DNA of 64,000 nucleotides, taken from the NCBI RefSeq assembly GCF_006335115.1, contig NZ_VDMJ01000021.1, positions 1 through 64,000 of the forward strand. The letters run 5' to 3'. Positions within the stretch are counted from its first letter, which is position 1; every line of letters begins with the position of its first letter. The notes beneath the pieces were generated by a model. It searched no databases, was not told where the DNA came from, and was given only the letters and a program-made list of their open reading frames with translations. Of this stretch, positions 34,943 through 43,244 are shown piece by piece. Made by a program: the position numbers and the translations under genes. The stretch is from Streptomyces sp. NP160 (GTDB lineage: Bacteria; Actinomycetota; Actinomycetes; Actinomycetales; Quadrisphaeraceae).

Positions 34943-36568
34943 CTACTGCACGGTCACGGACACGGAGTGCCAGCCGGTGGAGCCGTCCGGCGCCGGCGCG
35001 GCGCGCTCGCCGGTCTGCACCTGGCCGGTGCCGTCCGTCGCGCGCACCCGCAGCGTGTGGGGACCGGCGCCGACCGAGGAGGTGTCCCACGCGTACGACC
35101 ACTGCCGCCACGTGTCCAGGCCGTCCTCGGCGGCCAGGGCCGCCTGCTGCCAGGGGCCGTCGTCGACCTGCACCTCCACCGCGCGGACGCCGCGGGTCTG
35201 CGCCCACGCCACGCCGCCCACCGCCACCGTCCCGCGCGCCACCTGGGCGAAGCCCTTCGGCACGTCGATGCGCGACGCCGTCTTGATGGGGCCCTCGGCG
35301 GACCATCCGCGGGTGGTCCAGTACGCGGTCGCGTCGGCGAAGCGGGTGACCTCCAGGTCGACCACCCACTTGGTGGCCGACACGAAGCCGTACAGGCCCG
35401 GCACCACCATGCGCACGGGGAAGCCGTGCTCCAGCGGCAGAGGCTCGCCGTTCATGCCCACCGCCAGCAGCGCCCCGCGGCCGGGGTCGGTGAGGGCGCC
35501 CAGCGGTGTGGAGGCGCTGAAGCCGTCGCTGCTGCGCGAGAGCACCATGTCCGCCCCGGCCTGGGGGCGCGCTCGCTCCAGGACCCCGGCGACCGGCACG
35601 CCCAGCCAGGTGGCGTTGCCGGCCAGCCCGCCGCCGACCTCGTTGGAGACGCAGGTCAGCGTCACCCGCTCCTCGGTCATGGGCATGGCGAGCAGCTCCT
35701 CGAAGGAGATCTCGACCTCCTCCTCGACCAGCCCGTGCACCCGCAGCGACCACGTGGCCGGGTCGATGGAGGGGACCGTCAGCGCGGTGTCGATGCGGTA
35801 GAAGTCGGCGTTGGGCGTCAGGTAGGGCGTGGTGCCGGCGACGCCGTTCGACACGCCGGCCGGGACGGGGGACGCCGGGGTGGCGGGGGCGGGCAGCCTC
35901 AGCGCGGACCGGGCGGCCACCGCGCTGCGCGCCGCCGAGCCCAGCGCCCGCCCGGCCGCTGCCGCCGCGGCCGCGCCGACGGCCACCCACGCCGTGAGCG
36001 CCAGCACGGCGCGCCGCGTCGGCGAGCCGGCCTCCGGGGTGTCGCGGTCGGCGGCCGCGTCCGCGGCGCGCAGCCTCTCGACGAGCAGCCGCAGCGCCAC
36101 CCCGCCCACCGCGAAGCCCAGCACCGAGGGCGCCGCGTCGAAGGGACCCGCGCCGGCGCGCGTCACGGCGGCGCCCACCGCCACGGCGCCGAACAGCACC
36201 ACGAGCGCCAGCCCCGCGCCGCGGCGCCACCGCTCGGCCACGCCGGCCAGCGCCGCGAGCAGCGCGATGACCAGGGCCATGGAGCCCAGCAGCACCAGCT
36301 TGTCGCTGGTGCCGAACAGGCGGACCGCCGTGTCCTTCAGCCACGGCGGCACCCTGTCGATGAAGGCCGACCCGATCGCCAGCACCGGCGCGGCCTCGGG
36401 CCGGACCAGCGCGGCGACCAGCTGCGCCACGCCCAGCGCGAGGCCCGCGGACACCACGCCCACCAGCGCGGCGACGCCGGTGGACGCGCTCGGCCGGCGG
36501 CCCGGGAGGCGGCGTCGGCGCTGGTCAGAGCCGACCGGCGTCGCAGCGGGTGAGGAGGTGGTGGCCAT
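34943..36568 (-). CDS. Membrane-anchored sulfite-oxidase-family molybdoenzyme
   Basis: A 541-residue protein with about five hydrophobic segments in residues 25-225, followed by a molybdopterin-binding domain at about 250-420 and an immunoglobulin-like dimerisation domain to the C-terminus. Key parts are PNADFYRIDTALTVPSIDPATW, VTLTCVSNEVGGGLAGNATWLG whose Cys should bind molybdenum, and FPVRMVVPGLYGFVSATKWV. The C-terminal GVAWAQTRGVRAVEVQVDDG belongs to the Mo-co dimer fold. It probably oxidises sulfite or a related small molecule on the outer face of the membrane; the electron acceptor is not obvious. It is divergent from ku, 82 bases between starts. Confidence 0.9.
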   Translation of the reverse strand: MATTSSPAATPVGSDQRRRRLPGRRPSASTGVAALVGVVSAGLALGVAQLVAALVRPEAAPVLAIGSAFIDRVPPWLKDTAVRLFGTSDKLVLLGSMALVIALLAALAGVAERWRRGAGLALVVLFGAVAVGAAVTRAGAGPFDAAPSVLGFAVGGVALRLLVERLRAADAAADRDTPEAGSPTRRAVLALTAWVAVGAAAAAAAGRALGSAARSAVAARSALRLPAPATPASPVPAGVSNGVAGTTPYLTPNADFYRIDTALTVPSIDPATWSLRVHGLVEEEVEISFEELLAMPMTEERVTLTCVSNEVGGGLAGNATWLGVPVAGVLERARPQAGADMVLSRSSDGFSASTPLGALTDPGRGALLAVGMNGEPLPLEHGFPVRMVVPGLYGFVSATKWVVDLEVTRFADATAYWTTRGWSAEGPIKTASRIDVPKGFAQVARGTVAVGGVAWAQTRGVRAVEVQVDDGPWQQAALAAEDGLDTWRQWSYAWDTSSVGAGPHTLRVRATDGTGQVQTGERAAPAPDGSTGWHSVSVTVQ

Positions 36569-36650
36569 GGCTGGAGTTCGTCCCCCGGGTGGACTCGGAT
36601 GGGTCAGCAGGGCTGGCGGTCACTCGGCCGGCCGCCGCACCCTGACCAGC

Positions 36651-37547
36651 ATGCGCGCCATCTGGAAGGGAGCGGTGTCGTTCGGGCTCGTCAACGTGCC
36701 CGTCCGCGTGTACGCCGCCACGGGCACCAAGGACGTGTCCTTCCACCAGGTCCACGCCGCCGACGGCGGCCGCATCAAGTACCAGCGCACGTGCAGCGTC
36801 GACGGCGAGCCCGTCGCCTACGGCGACATCGCCAAGGGCTACGAGACCGAGGACGGCGACCTCGTCGTCCTGTCGGACGCCGACCTCGCCGCGCTGCCGC
36901 TCTCGACCGGCCGTGAGATCGAGGTCGTCGAGTTCGTGCCCGAGGCCCAGGTCGACCCGCTGATGTACGACAAGGCCTACTACCTCGAGCCCGAGAAGAC
37001 CGCCGCCAAGCCGTACGCGCTGCTGCGCGAGGCGCTGACCGCCACCGAGCGGGTGGCCGTGGTCAAGGTGGCGCTGAGGCAGCGCGAGACCCTCGCGGTG
37101 CTGCGCGTGCGCGGTGACGTCATCTGCCTGCAGACCGTCCTGTGGCCCGACGAGGTCCGCGAGCCCGACTTCGAGGTGCTGGGCACCGACGTCACCCTCA
37201 AGCCCGCGGAGCTGGCGATGGCCTCCTCCCTGGTGGAGTCCCTGGCCGCCGACTTCGACCCCACCCAGTACGCCGACGGGTACCGCGAGGCCGTCCGGGC
37301 GCTGGTGGAGGAGAAGATCGCCTCCGGCGACGTGCGGCGCGCGCCCGCGGTGGCCGAGGGCTCCGGGAACGGCGACGGCGAGGTGGTCGACCTGCTGTCC
37401 GCGCTGCGCCGCAGCGTGGAGCGCGCCAAGGCGCGCCGCGGGGAGACCTCCGAGGGCGACGAGCCCGCCCCCGAGCCCGTGCCGACCCGCTCGACCACCC
37501 GCAAGCGCGGCGCCCCCACCAAGAAGGGGACCAGCAAGTCCGCCTGA
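36651..37547 (+). CDS. ku: Ku protein of bacterial non-homologous end joining
   Basis: A 298-residue Ku homodimer subunit that encircles DNA ends. The start RAIWKGAVSFGLVNVPVRVY is diagnostic, as are FHQVHAADGGRIKYQRTC, VAYGDIAKGYE, FVPEAQVDPLMYDKAYYLEP and MASSLVESLAADFDPTQYADGY. The C-terminal 45 residues are a basic, Pro/Thr-rich tail (RKRGAPTKKGTSKSA) that can bind DNA and recruit LigD. ATG 36651 is the standard start. Its polymerase partner at 32.96 kb is on the opposite strand, separated by the fasciclin and molybdoenzyme genes. Confidence 0.95.
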   Translation: MRAIWKGAVSFGLVNVPVRVYAATGTKDVSFHQVHAADGGRIKYQRTCSVDGEPVAYGDIAKGYETEDGDLVVLSDADLAALPLSTGREIEVVEFVPEAQVDPLMYDKAYYLEPEKTAAKPYALLREALTATERVAVVKVALRQRETLAVLRVRGDVICLQTVLWPDEVREPDFEVLGTDVTLKPAELAMASSLVESLAADFDPTQYADGYREAVRALVEEKIASGDVRRAPAVAEGSGNGDGEVVDLLSALRRSVERAKARRGETSEGDEPAPEPVPTRSTTRKRGAPTKKGTSKSA

Positions 37548-37588
37548 CCCGCCCGGCCGCGGCATGCTCGGGGCCGGAGGTGGTCGGG

Positions 37589-38476
37589 GTGCACAGGGTC
37601 GTCGTCCTCCTCGCGGCGGTCCTCGTCGCGCTGCTCGCCGGCTGCTCGTCCTCAGGAGCCGTCGACGGCGCGGAGCCTGCGCCCACGGCCGTGCCCGGGC
37701 TGAGCGCCGACCTCGTCCAGCAGCGCGCCGACGTCGAGGCCCGCCGCATCCAGGTGGAGCTCACGCTCGACAGCGGCGCGGCGCCCCTCGACGTCACGGG
37801 CCTGCAGCTGCGCAGCGCCGCCTTCCCCGGCGCGGCGCCCACGGGCCGGGCCGCGGCCGGCGTCCAGGTGCTGCCGGGGGCCGCCGTCGACCTCGCCGTC
37901 GACCTCGGACCCCCCTCCGCGTGCACCGCGCAGGAGGAACGGGACCCCGGCGGTGAGAGCTCCCCGCCGCTCCCGGCCACCGCCGTCCTGGCCCTCGCCG
38001 ACGGCGCCTCCGCGGCCGTCGACCTGCCGGACGCCGATCGCCACCTGGCGCGCGCCCACGCCGAGGCGTGCGCGGTGGCCGCCGCGGCCGCCGTGGTCCC
38101 CGCCCGCTGGGACCCCGCCTGGACCACCACCGGCAGCGGCGCCGACCTGCGCGCGGTCGGGGTGCTGCACCTCGGGCCCGTCGCGCCGGGCGGCACCGCC
38201 GCGCTGGAGGGCGTCGGCAGCACGCCGCTGTTCCACTGGCACCTGCCTGGCGGTCCGGTGCGGTTGGGTGCGGGCCAGAGCGCCGACGTCGCCGTGGTGC
38301 TCGAGCCCGCCCGCTGCGACGCGCACGCCCTGGCCGACGACAAGCGCGGCTTCGGCCCGCAGCTCCAGCTGTCGCTCGACGGAGCCCCGGCGGTCCCCGT
38401 GCGGCTCTGGGTGCCCAGGCCCGACCGAGCGGTGGCCACCGGTGCGCTCGTCGGCGCCTGCGCGGGAGGTCCGTGA
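37589..38476 (+). CDS. Lipoprotein of unknown function
   Basis: A 295-residue predicted lipoprotein: HRVVVLLAAVLVALLAGCSS gives a signal with lipobox LAGC. The remainder is rich in beta-strand-like alternation and contains two similar halves around QVELTLDSGAAPLDVTGLQL and LQLSLDGAPAVPVRLWVP, with Cys residues in CTAQEE, EACAV, RCDAH and GACAGG that could pair outside the cell. No enzyme motif is seen. GTG 37589 is chosen because GGAGG lies eight bases upstream; GTG 37580 is in frame. It is downstream of ku and 67 bases upstream of the polyketide synthase operon, so it could belong to either transcript. Confidence 0.7.
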   Translation: MHRVVVLLAAVLVALLAGCSSSGAVDGAEPAPTAVPGLSADLVQQRADVEARRIQVELTLDSGAAPLDVTGLQLRSAAFPGAAPTGRAAAGVQVLPGAAVDLAVDLGPPSACTAQEERDPGGESSPPLPATAVLALADGASAAVDLPDADRHLARAHAEACAVAAAAAVVPARWDPAWTTTGSGADLRAVGVLHLGPVAPGGTAALEGVGSTPLFHWHLPGGPVRLGAGQSADVAVVLEPARCDAHALADDKRGFGPQLQLSLDGAPAVPVRLWVPRPDRAVATGALVGACAGGP

Positions 38477-38543
38477 CCACGAACAGGGGTGGGGTGGCGC
38501 CGCGGGGCGCTGCCGCGCAGGGTGTGGGCGTGGGGGAGCACCA

Positions 38544-39662
38544 GTGAGCCGCGTCGTCTCCGTGGCGCCCGTGCTGCCCGAGCACAGCTACCCCCAGGAG
38601 GAGATCACCGAGGCCCTCGTCGACCTCGTCTGCCCCCCGGGGTCGCCGGCCGCCGCGAAGGCGCCGCTCCTGCGCCGCCTGCACCGCTCCGGCGGCGTGC
38701 AGCGCCGTCACCTCGTCAGGCCGCCGCAGGAGTACGCCCGGCTCGGGGGCTTCACCGACGCCAACGACGCCTGGCTGCGCGACGGCGCCTCCCTGGCCCT
38801 GCGGGCCTGCCGCGACGCGCTGGCGCAGGCGGGCCTGGCCGCCGACGACGTCGACGTCGTCCTCTTCACCACCGTCACCGGGGTGTCGGCGCCGTCCCTG
38901 GACGCGCGCATCGCCGCCCCGCTGGGGCTGCGGCCCGACGTCAAGCGGCTGCCGCTGTTCGGCCTGGGCTGCGTGGCCGGCGCGTCGGGGCTGGCGCGCC
39001 TGCACGACCACCTCGCCGGGCACCCCGGCGACGTCGCCCTGCTGCTGTCCGTGGAGCTGTGCTCCCTGACGGTGCAGCGCGACGACCCCTCCACCGCCAA
39101 CCTCGTGGCCTCCGGCCTCTTCGGCGACGGCGCGGCCGCCGCGGTGCTCGTGGGCGACGCGCGCGCCGCCGCGATGGGGCTGGACGCCAGGTCGCCGCGG
39201 GTCCTCGCCACCCGCAGCCACCTCTACCCGGGCACCACCGACGTCCTCGGCTGGGACGTCGGCGGGACGGGCTTCCGGATCGTGCTGTCCGCCTCGCTCG
39301 CCGACGTCGTCGAGGCCCACCTCGCCGAGGACGTCAAGCGCCTGCTCGCGCCGCTCGGGCTGGACCGGGACGACGTGACCCGCTGGGTCGCCCACCCCGG
39401 CGGCCCGAAGGTGCTCGAGGCCGCCTCCCGCGCGCTGGCCCTGGAGGAGGGGGCGCTGGCGCCCTCGTGGGCCTCGCTGGCGCGGGCGGGCAACCTCAGC
39501 TCCGCGTCCGTGCTGCACGTGCTCGCCGACGTCCTGGCCTCCGACCGCCCCGAGGAGCAGGACGACGGCGGGGCGCCGCAGCGCTGCGTGCTCTTCGCCC
39601 TCGGTCCGGGCTTCAGCGCCGAGCTGGTGCTCCTGGAGTGGGGCGGGGAGGAGCAGCGGTGA
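38544..39662 (+). CDS. Type III polyketide synthase (alkylresorcinol/alkylpyrone-type)
   Basis: A 372-residue chalcone/stilbene-synthase-fold enzyme. The catalytic triad can be placed: Cys in LFGLGCVAGASG, His in RWVAHPGGPKVLEA and Asn in RAGNLSSASVLHVL. VVLFTTVTGVSAPSLDARI and GLFGDGAAAAVLVGD are further family blocks, and FALGPGFSAELVLL closes the protein. It extends a fatty acyl starter with malonyl units and cyclises the chain. With the methyltransferase and flavoprotein behind it, the closest known arrangement is srsA-srsB-srsC of Streptomyces griseus, which makes methylated phenolic lipids. Its stop overlaps the next start (GTGA). Confidence 0.92.
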   Translation: MSRVVSVAPVLPEHSYPQEEITEALVDLVCPPGSPAAAKAPLLRRLHRSGGVQRRHLVRPPQEYARLGGFTDANDAWLRDGASLALRACRDALAQAGLAADDVDVVLFTTVTGVSAPSLDARIAAPLGLRPDVKRLPLFGLGCVAGASGLARLHDHLAGHPGDVALLLSVELCSLTVQRDDPSTANLVASGLFGDGAAAAVLVGDARAAAMGLDARSPRVLATRSHLYPGTTDVLGWDVGGTGFRIVLSASLADVVEAHLAEDVKRLLAPLGLDRDDVTRWVAHPGGPKVLEAASRALALEEGALAPSWASLARAGNLSSASVLHVLADVLASDRPEEQDDGGAPQRCVLFALGPGFSAELVLLEWGGEEQR

Positions 39663-40198
39663 GCAGCGTCGGCTGGTACGCCCTGCTGCTGCTCGCCGTG
39701 GGCCTGTGGCGGCTGGTGGAGCTGGTCATCAGCGCGCGCAACCGCGCGTGGGCGCTGCAGCGCGGCGGCGTGGAGACCGGGCAGGGGCACTTCCCCGCCA
39801 TGGCCGCCCTGCACACGGCGCTGCTGGTGGGCTGCCTGGTGGAGGTGGTCGTGGCCGACCGGCCCTTCGTGCCGGTGCTCGGCTGGACGATGGTCGCGGT
39901 GCTCGTGGTGACGCAGGCCCTGCGGATGTGGTGCATGCACGCGCTCGGACGGCAGTGGAACACCCGCGTGGTGGTGGTGCCGGGCATGCCGCGGGTGACG
40001 TCCGGGCCGTACCGCCTGCGGTGGCTGCCGCACCCCAACTACCTCGTGGTGGTGGTCGAGGGCCTCGCGCTGCCGCTCGTGCACACGGCGTGGGTGACGG
40101 CGGTGGTGTTCACGGTGCTCAACGCGGTGCTCCTGCTGCGCTTCCGGATCCCCGCCGAGGAGGCCGCGCTGGCCCGGCTCCACGACGCCCGGGCCTGA
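39659..40198 (+). CDS. Isoprenylcysteine carboxyl methyltransferase-family membrane methyltransferase (SrsB-like)
   Basis: A 179-residue protein with four or five membrane segments and the ICMT signature in its C-terminal half: LGRQWNTRVVVVPG, then SGPYRLRWLPHPNYLVVVVEG, where the Arg-His-Pro-Asn-Tyr segment binds S-adenosylmethionine. In srs-type operons this family methylates the phenolic hydroxyl of alkylresorcinols rather than a protein. The GTG start overlaps the polyketide synthase stop by four bases, and the flavoprotein starts four bases after its end. No prenylated-protein system is expected in bacteria, which supports the lipid role. Confidence 0.88.
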   Translation: MSSVGWYALLLLAVGLWRLVELVISARNRAWALQRGGVETGQGHFPAMAALHTALLVGCLVEVVVADRPFVPVLGWTMVAVLVVTQALRMWCMHALGRQWNTRVVVVPGMPRVTSGPYRLRWLPHPNYLVVVVEGLALPLVHTAWVTAVVFTVLNAVLLLRFRIPAEEAALARLHDARA

Positions 40199-40202
40199 CG
40201 CC

Positions 40203-41330
40203 GTGGCCGCCCGGGTGGTCGACCTGGCCGTGGTCGGCGGCGGGCCGGTCGGCCTGGCCGCGGCCCTGCGGGCCGTCGCGGCCGGGCTCGACGCGGTGGT
40301 GGTGGAGCCGCGCGCGCGGCCGGCGGGCGGCGGGGCGGCCACCGGCCTGGAGGTGGTCGACAAGGCCTGCGGGGAGGGCCTGCTCCCGGGGGCGCTCGCC
40401 GAGGTCCTGGCGCTGGGCGCCGACCCGCCCGGGGCCCCGCTGACCGGCATCACGTACGTGCAGGACGGCGACGGCGCGGCGGCCGGCCGCGCGGTCTCCC
40501 ACGACTTCACCGCCGGGGCTGGGCGCGGCGTGCGCCGCACCGCGCTGCACGCCGCGCTCGCGGAGCGCGCCGCCGCCGCGGGGGTCCCGCTGCTGGCGGG
40601 CCGGGTGGTCGAGCTGGTGCAGGACGGCGCACGCGTGCAGCTCGACGTCGCCGTCCCCGGCGCGGCGGGGGTCGAGCCGCTGGTGGCGCGGTGGGTGGTG
40701 GGTGCCGACGGCCTGCACTCCGGGGTGCGGCGCGCGGCGGGCCTGGAGGCCCCCGCGCGCGGGGGAGCGGTGCGCTTCGGGGTGCGGCGGCACGCCGCGC
40801 TGGTGCCGTGGAGCTCGCACGTGGAGGTGCACTGGGGTCGCGGGGTGGAGGGGTACGTCACGCCGGTGGGGCCGCGCGAGGTGGGCGTCGCGGTGCTGGG
40901 GCCGCGCGGGACGACCTTCACCGAGGGGCTCGAGCAGCTGCCCGCCCTCGCGCACCGGCTGGGGGGAGCGCCGTGGACGACCGCAGCGCGGGGCGCGGGG
41001 CCGCTGCGCCAGCGCGTGCGGGCGGTGGCCTCGGGGCGGGTGCTGCTGGCCGGGGACGCCGCGGGCTACGTCGACGCGCTGACGGGTGAGGGGCTGCGGG
41101 TGGGCCTGGCGTCGGCGCGGCTGGCGGTGGAGGCCGTGACCGGCGAGCGAGCCCGCCGGGTGGCCGACGCGTACGCGGCGGCGTGGGCGCGCGAGACCAG
41201 GGCGCACCGGGCGCTGACGGCGGGTCTGCTGGCGGCGGCCGAGCTCCGTCCGCTGCGCGCAGCGCTGGTGCCGGTGGCCGCGGCGGCGCCCGGGGTCTTC
41301 GGTGCCGTGGTCGATCGACTGGCGCGGTGA
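40203..41330 (+). CDS. FAD-dependent monooxygenase/geranylgeranyl-reductase-like flavoprotein (SrsC-like)
   Basis: A 375-residue flavoprotein. The Rossmann motif VVGGGPVGLAAALRA is at residues 9-23, an Arg-Ala-Asp-Gly block WVVGADGLHSGVRRAAG near 165, and the second FAD motif LLAGDAAGYVDALTGEGLRVGL near 285. It probably hydroxylates the resorcinol ring, giving a quinone-type lipid as SrsC does. It is the last gene of the three-gene operon. The C-terminal helix-rich segment RETRAHRALTAGLLAAAELRPLR could sit on the membrane, near its lipid substrate. Confidence 0.85.
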   Translation: MAARVVDLAVVGGGPVGLAAALRAVAAGLDAVVVEPRARPAGGGAATGLEVVDKACGEGLLPGALAEVLALGADPPGAPLTGITYVQDGDGAAAGRAVSHDFTAGAGRGVRRTALHAALAERAAAAGVPLLAGRVVELVQDGARVQLDVAVPGAAGVEPLVARWVVGADGLHSGVRRAAGLEAPARGGAVRFGVRRHAALVPWSSHVEVHWGRGVEGYVTPVGPREVGVAVLGPRGTTFTEGLEQLPALAHRLGGAPWTTAARGAGPLRQRVRAVASGRVLLAGDAAGYVDALTGEGLRVGLASARLAVEAVTGERARRVADAYAAAWARETRAHRALTAGLLAAAELRPLRAALVPVAAAAPGVFGAVVDRLAR

Positions 41331-41453
41331 TCGTTACGGACGAGACCTGTGTGACGTGAGGGACGGGTGGGTTTTAGGTAACGGTTGTGTTGCGATCAGT
41401 CACGAAACAGTCACGGCGCGCTTGAGCTGCGCTCGAACGGGGCATCCGCAGAA

Positions 41454-41990
41454 TCATGATGTGGATGGCCCTGGCCCTTCCCCCGCTGCTCCTCCCCGCG
41501 CTGATGGGCTTCTCGCGGTACGAGGCGCGGATGATGACCTCCTCCCGCGTGCGCTCGGAGCGCGCCGCCGACTGACGCGGCCCGCTGCGGCGGCCACCAG
41601 CACCACCGCGGCGGCCACCGCCCACACCACCGCGAGCACCTGCGCGTAGTCGGTGGGGTGGACCGAGGGGTTGCGCGGCCCCTGGGCACGCGCCACCAGG
41701 CCCGGCACCGCCACCAGGGCGGTGGTCCCCGCCACGGCGGCCGCGGCCACCGCCACCCGGTGGGCCTGGCGCGACCCACCCACCAGCCGCAGCAGGCCCC
41801 GCCCCACCACCGCCACCGCCGGGGCGAGGAGCACGTCGTGCAGGACCACGGCGGCGAGCAGCCACAGCAGCGCCCCCACCAGCGGCCCGCGGTCGAGCAC
41901 CCGGCCCGCCACCACGCCCACCAGCACCAGCAGGACGCCGAGGACCCCCGCCGCCAGGCGCGCGCCCCGGCCCCGCGGCCACCCGGTCAC
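41454..41990 (-). CDS. Membrane protein coupled to the cytochrome-b-type molybdoenzyme
   Basis: A 178-residue protein with four predicted membrane segments in residues 10-140 (LAAGVLGVLLVLVGVVAG, LLWLLAAVVLHDVLLAP, a segment near 85-100, and VVWAVAAAVVLVAAAAG). The VVLHDVLLAP and NPSVHPTDYAQVL phrases recur in small actinobacterial membrane proteins next to molybdoenzymes. The last 40 residues are basic and low in complexity. Its GTG start overlaps the stop of the molybdoenzyme gene (GTGA), so it likely forms a complex with it or helps its electron transfer. Function unknown. Confidence 0.65.
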   Translation of the reverse strand: MTGWPRGRGARLAAGVLGVLLVLVGVVAGRVLDRGPLVGALLWLLAAVVLHDVLLAPAVAVVGRGLLRLVGGSRQAHRVAVAAAAVAGTTALVAVPGLVARAQGPRNPSVHPTDYAQVLAVVWAVAAAVVLVAAAAGRVSRRRAPSARGRRSSSAPRTARSPSARGGAAGEGPGPSTS

Positions 41991-43180
41991 GACAGCACCT
42001 CCACCCGCCGGACCCACTTGGTCTGCAGCACGCCCGGGCGGCCCGGGGCGATGACGCGGGCGGGGTGTCCGTGGTCCAGGTGCAGCGGCTCACCGCCCAG
42101 CGCCAGCGCCAGCAGCGTCCGGGGGTCCTGGGCGTAGGCGCCCCTCATGAGGCTGGTGCGGTACCCGCCCCGCACCTGCAGGCTCGACACCCGCACGTCG
42201 CTGCCGGCCGGTGCCCCGACCAGCGCCAGCAGCTCGCGCAGCCGCACCCCGGACCAGTCGGCGTCCTGGCTCCACCCCTCGACGCAGGCGATCGGCAGGC
42301 GCGCGCCGGTCTGGGGCATGGCCCGCAGCTCCTCGAGGGTGAGCAGCACCAGGGCGCCCCGGCGCTCGTCGACGACCTCCAGGCGCCAGTCCGCAGAGAC
42401 GGCGGTCTGCAGCACACCGGCCTCCCGCGCCGTCCGGTTCACCGGGAGCCCCTGCGGCCCGACCCCCGGGCGGCGCGGTGACAGCAGGGCCAGCGGTGCC
42501 AGCGCGGGCAGCGACTGGCCCACGGTCAGCAGCACCGTCGCCGCGGTCGCCGCTCCCACCGCCGTCAGCGCGGTGCGCCGCGCCACGGCCTCCTCGTCGT
42601 CCTCGTCGTCCTCGTCGTCCGCGTCCTCGTCCTGGGCCGACGGAGCGCGCCAGGAGCCGGCGATGACCGGCAGCTTGACGGCCACGTGCAGCACCACGCT
42701 GCCGAGCAGGACCCAGGAGAGCGCGAGGTGGACCGGCTTGAACGAGAAGGGGAAGGCGTACCACTGGGCGGTGTTCATGACGCCGGTCGCCAGCTGCAGC
42801 AGGGCGGTGGCCACGAGCACGAGCACCGACAGCCGCTCCAGGACCGAGCGCACGCCGGTGACCGGAGGCCACGCGAACAGCCGCGGGTAGACCGCCCACA
42901 GCTTGCCCAGCAGCACCGGGACCAGGGCCAGCCCGACCGCCACGTGCACGCCCTGCGTGGCGCGGTACAGCCACACCGGGCGCGGGGACAGCGGCAGCCA
43001 CGCCGGCTGCTCCTGCACGAGGTGGCTGAACAGGCCGGTGGCGAAGCACACGACCACCCCCGCTCCCAGCAGCCGGCCCAGCACCACGGCGGTGCGGGGG
43101 CTGCGGCCCGGGGAGCTCGCCCGCCGCTGCAGCTCGCGCACCAGCGGCTCGGCGCGGTCCACCAGGCGCGTGCTCGTCAC
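41987..43180 (-). CDS. Molybdopterin oxidoreductase fused to a cytochrome-b-like membrane domain
   Basis: A 397-residue protein. Residues 30-175 hold four membrane segments with His residues in GVHVAVGLALVPVLLGKLW and HLALSWVLLGSVVLHVAVKLP that could bind heme. An acidic loop (DEDADDEDDEDDEE) follows, then another hydrophobic segment, then a sulfite-oxidase-type molybdopterin domain: LPIACVEGWSQDADWSGV with the metal-binding Cys, VRGGYRTSLMRGAYAQDP, and GHPARVIAPGRPGVLQTKWV. The dimerisation domain is absent, unlike the enzyme at 35 kb. It may pass electrons directly to its own heme domain and the respiratory chain. GTG 43180 is family-like. It is divergent from the epimerase operon, 64 bases between starts. 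Confidence 0.85.
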   Translation of the reverse strand: MTSTRLVDRAEPLVRELQRRASSPGRSPRTAVVLGRLLGAGVVVCFATGLFSHLVQEQPAWLPLSPRPVWLYRATQGVHVAVGLALVPVLLGKLWAVYPRLFAWPPVTGVRSVLERLSVLVLVATALLQLATGVMNTAQWYAFPFSFKPVHLALSWVLLGSVVLHVAVKLPVIAGSWRAPSAQDEDADDEDDEDDEEAVARRTALTAVGAATAATVLLTVGQSLPALAPLALLSPRRPGVGPQGLPVNRTAREAGVLQTAVSADWRLEVVDERRGALVLLTLEELRAMPQTGARLPIACVEGWSQDADWSGVRLRELLALVGAPAGSDVRVSSLQVRGGYRTSLMRGAYAQDPRTLLALALGGEPLHLDHGHPARVIAPGRPGVLQTKWVRRVEVLS

Positions 43181-43232
43181 GCGACCAGGGAACACCCCGG
43201 GGCGCCGCCGCGCCGTCGGAACGGTCGCGTGC

Positions 43233-43238
43233 GACAGT
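43233..43238 (+). promoter_or_regulatory. -10 hexamer GACAGT of the leaderless epimerase operon
   Basis: GACAGT ends six bases before ATG 43245. The divergent molybdoenzyme gene starts 52 bases away, so both promoters lie in this short gap. Confidence 0.5.
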
Positions 43239-43244
43239 GCCGGG

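Noticed and set aside
41456-41575. 39-codon plus-strand ORF with one hydrophobic segment
   Set aside because: No -10 at the standard spacing and no good ribosome-binding site, and it overlaps the minus-strand membrane protein. Kept as a finding, not as a gene.
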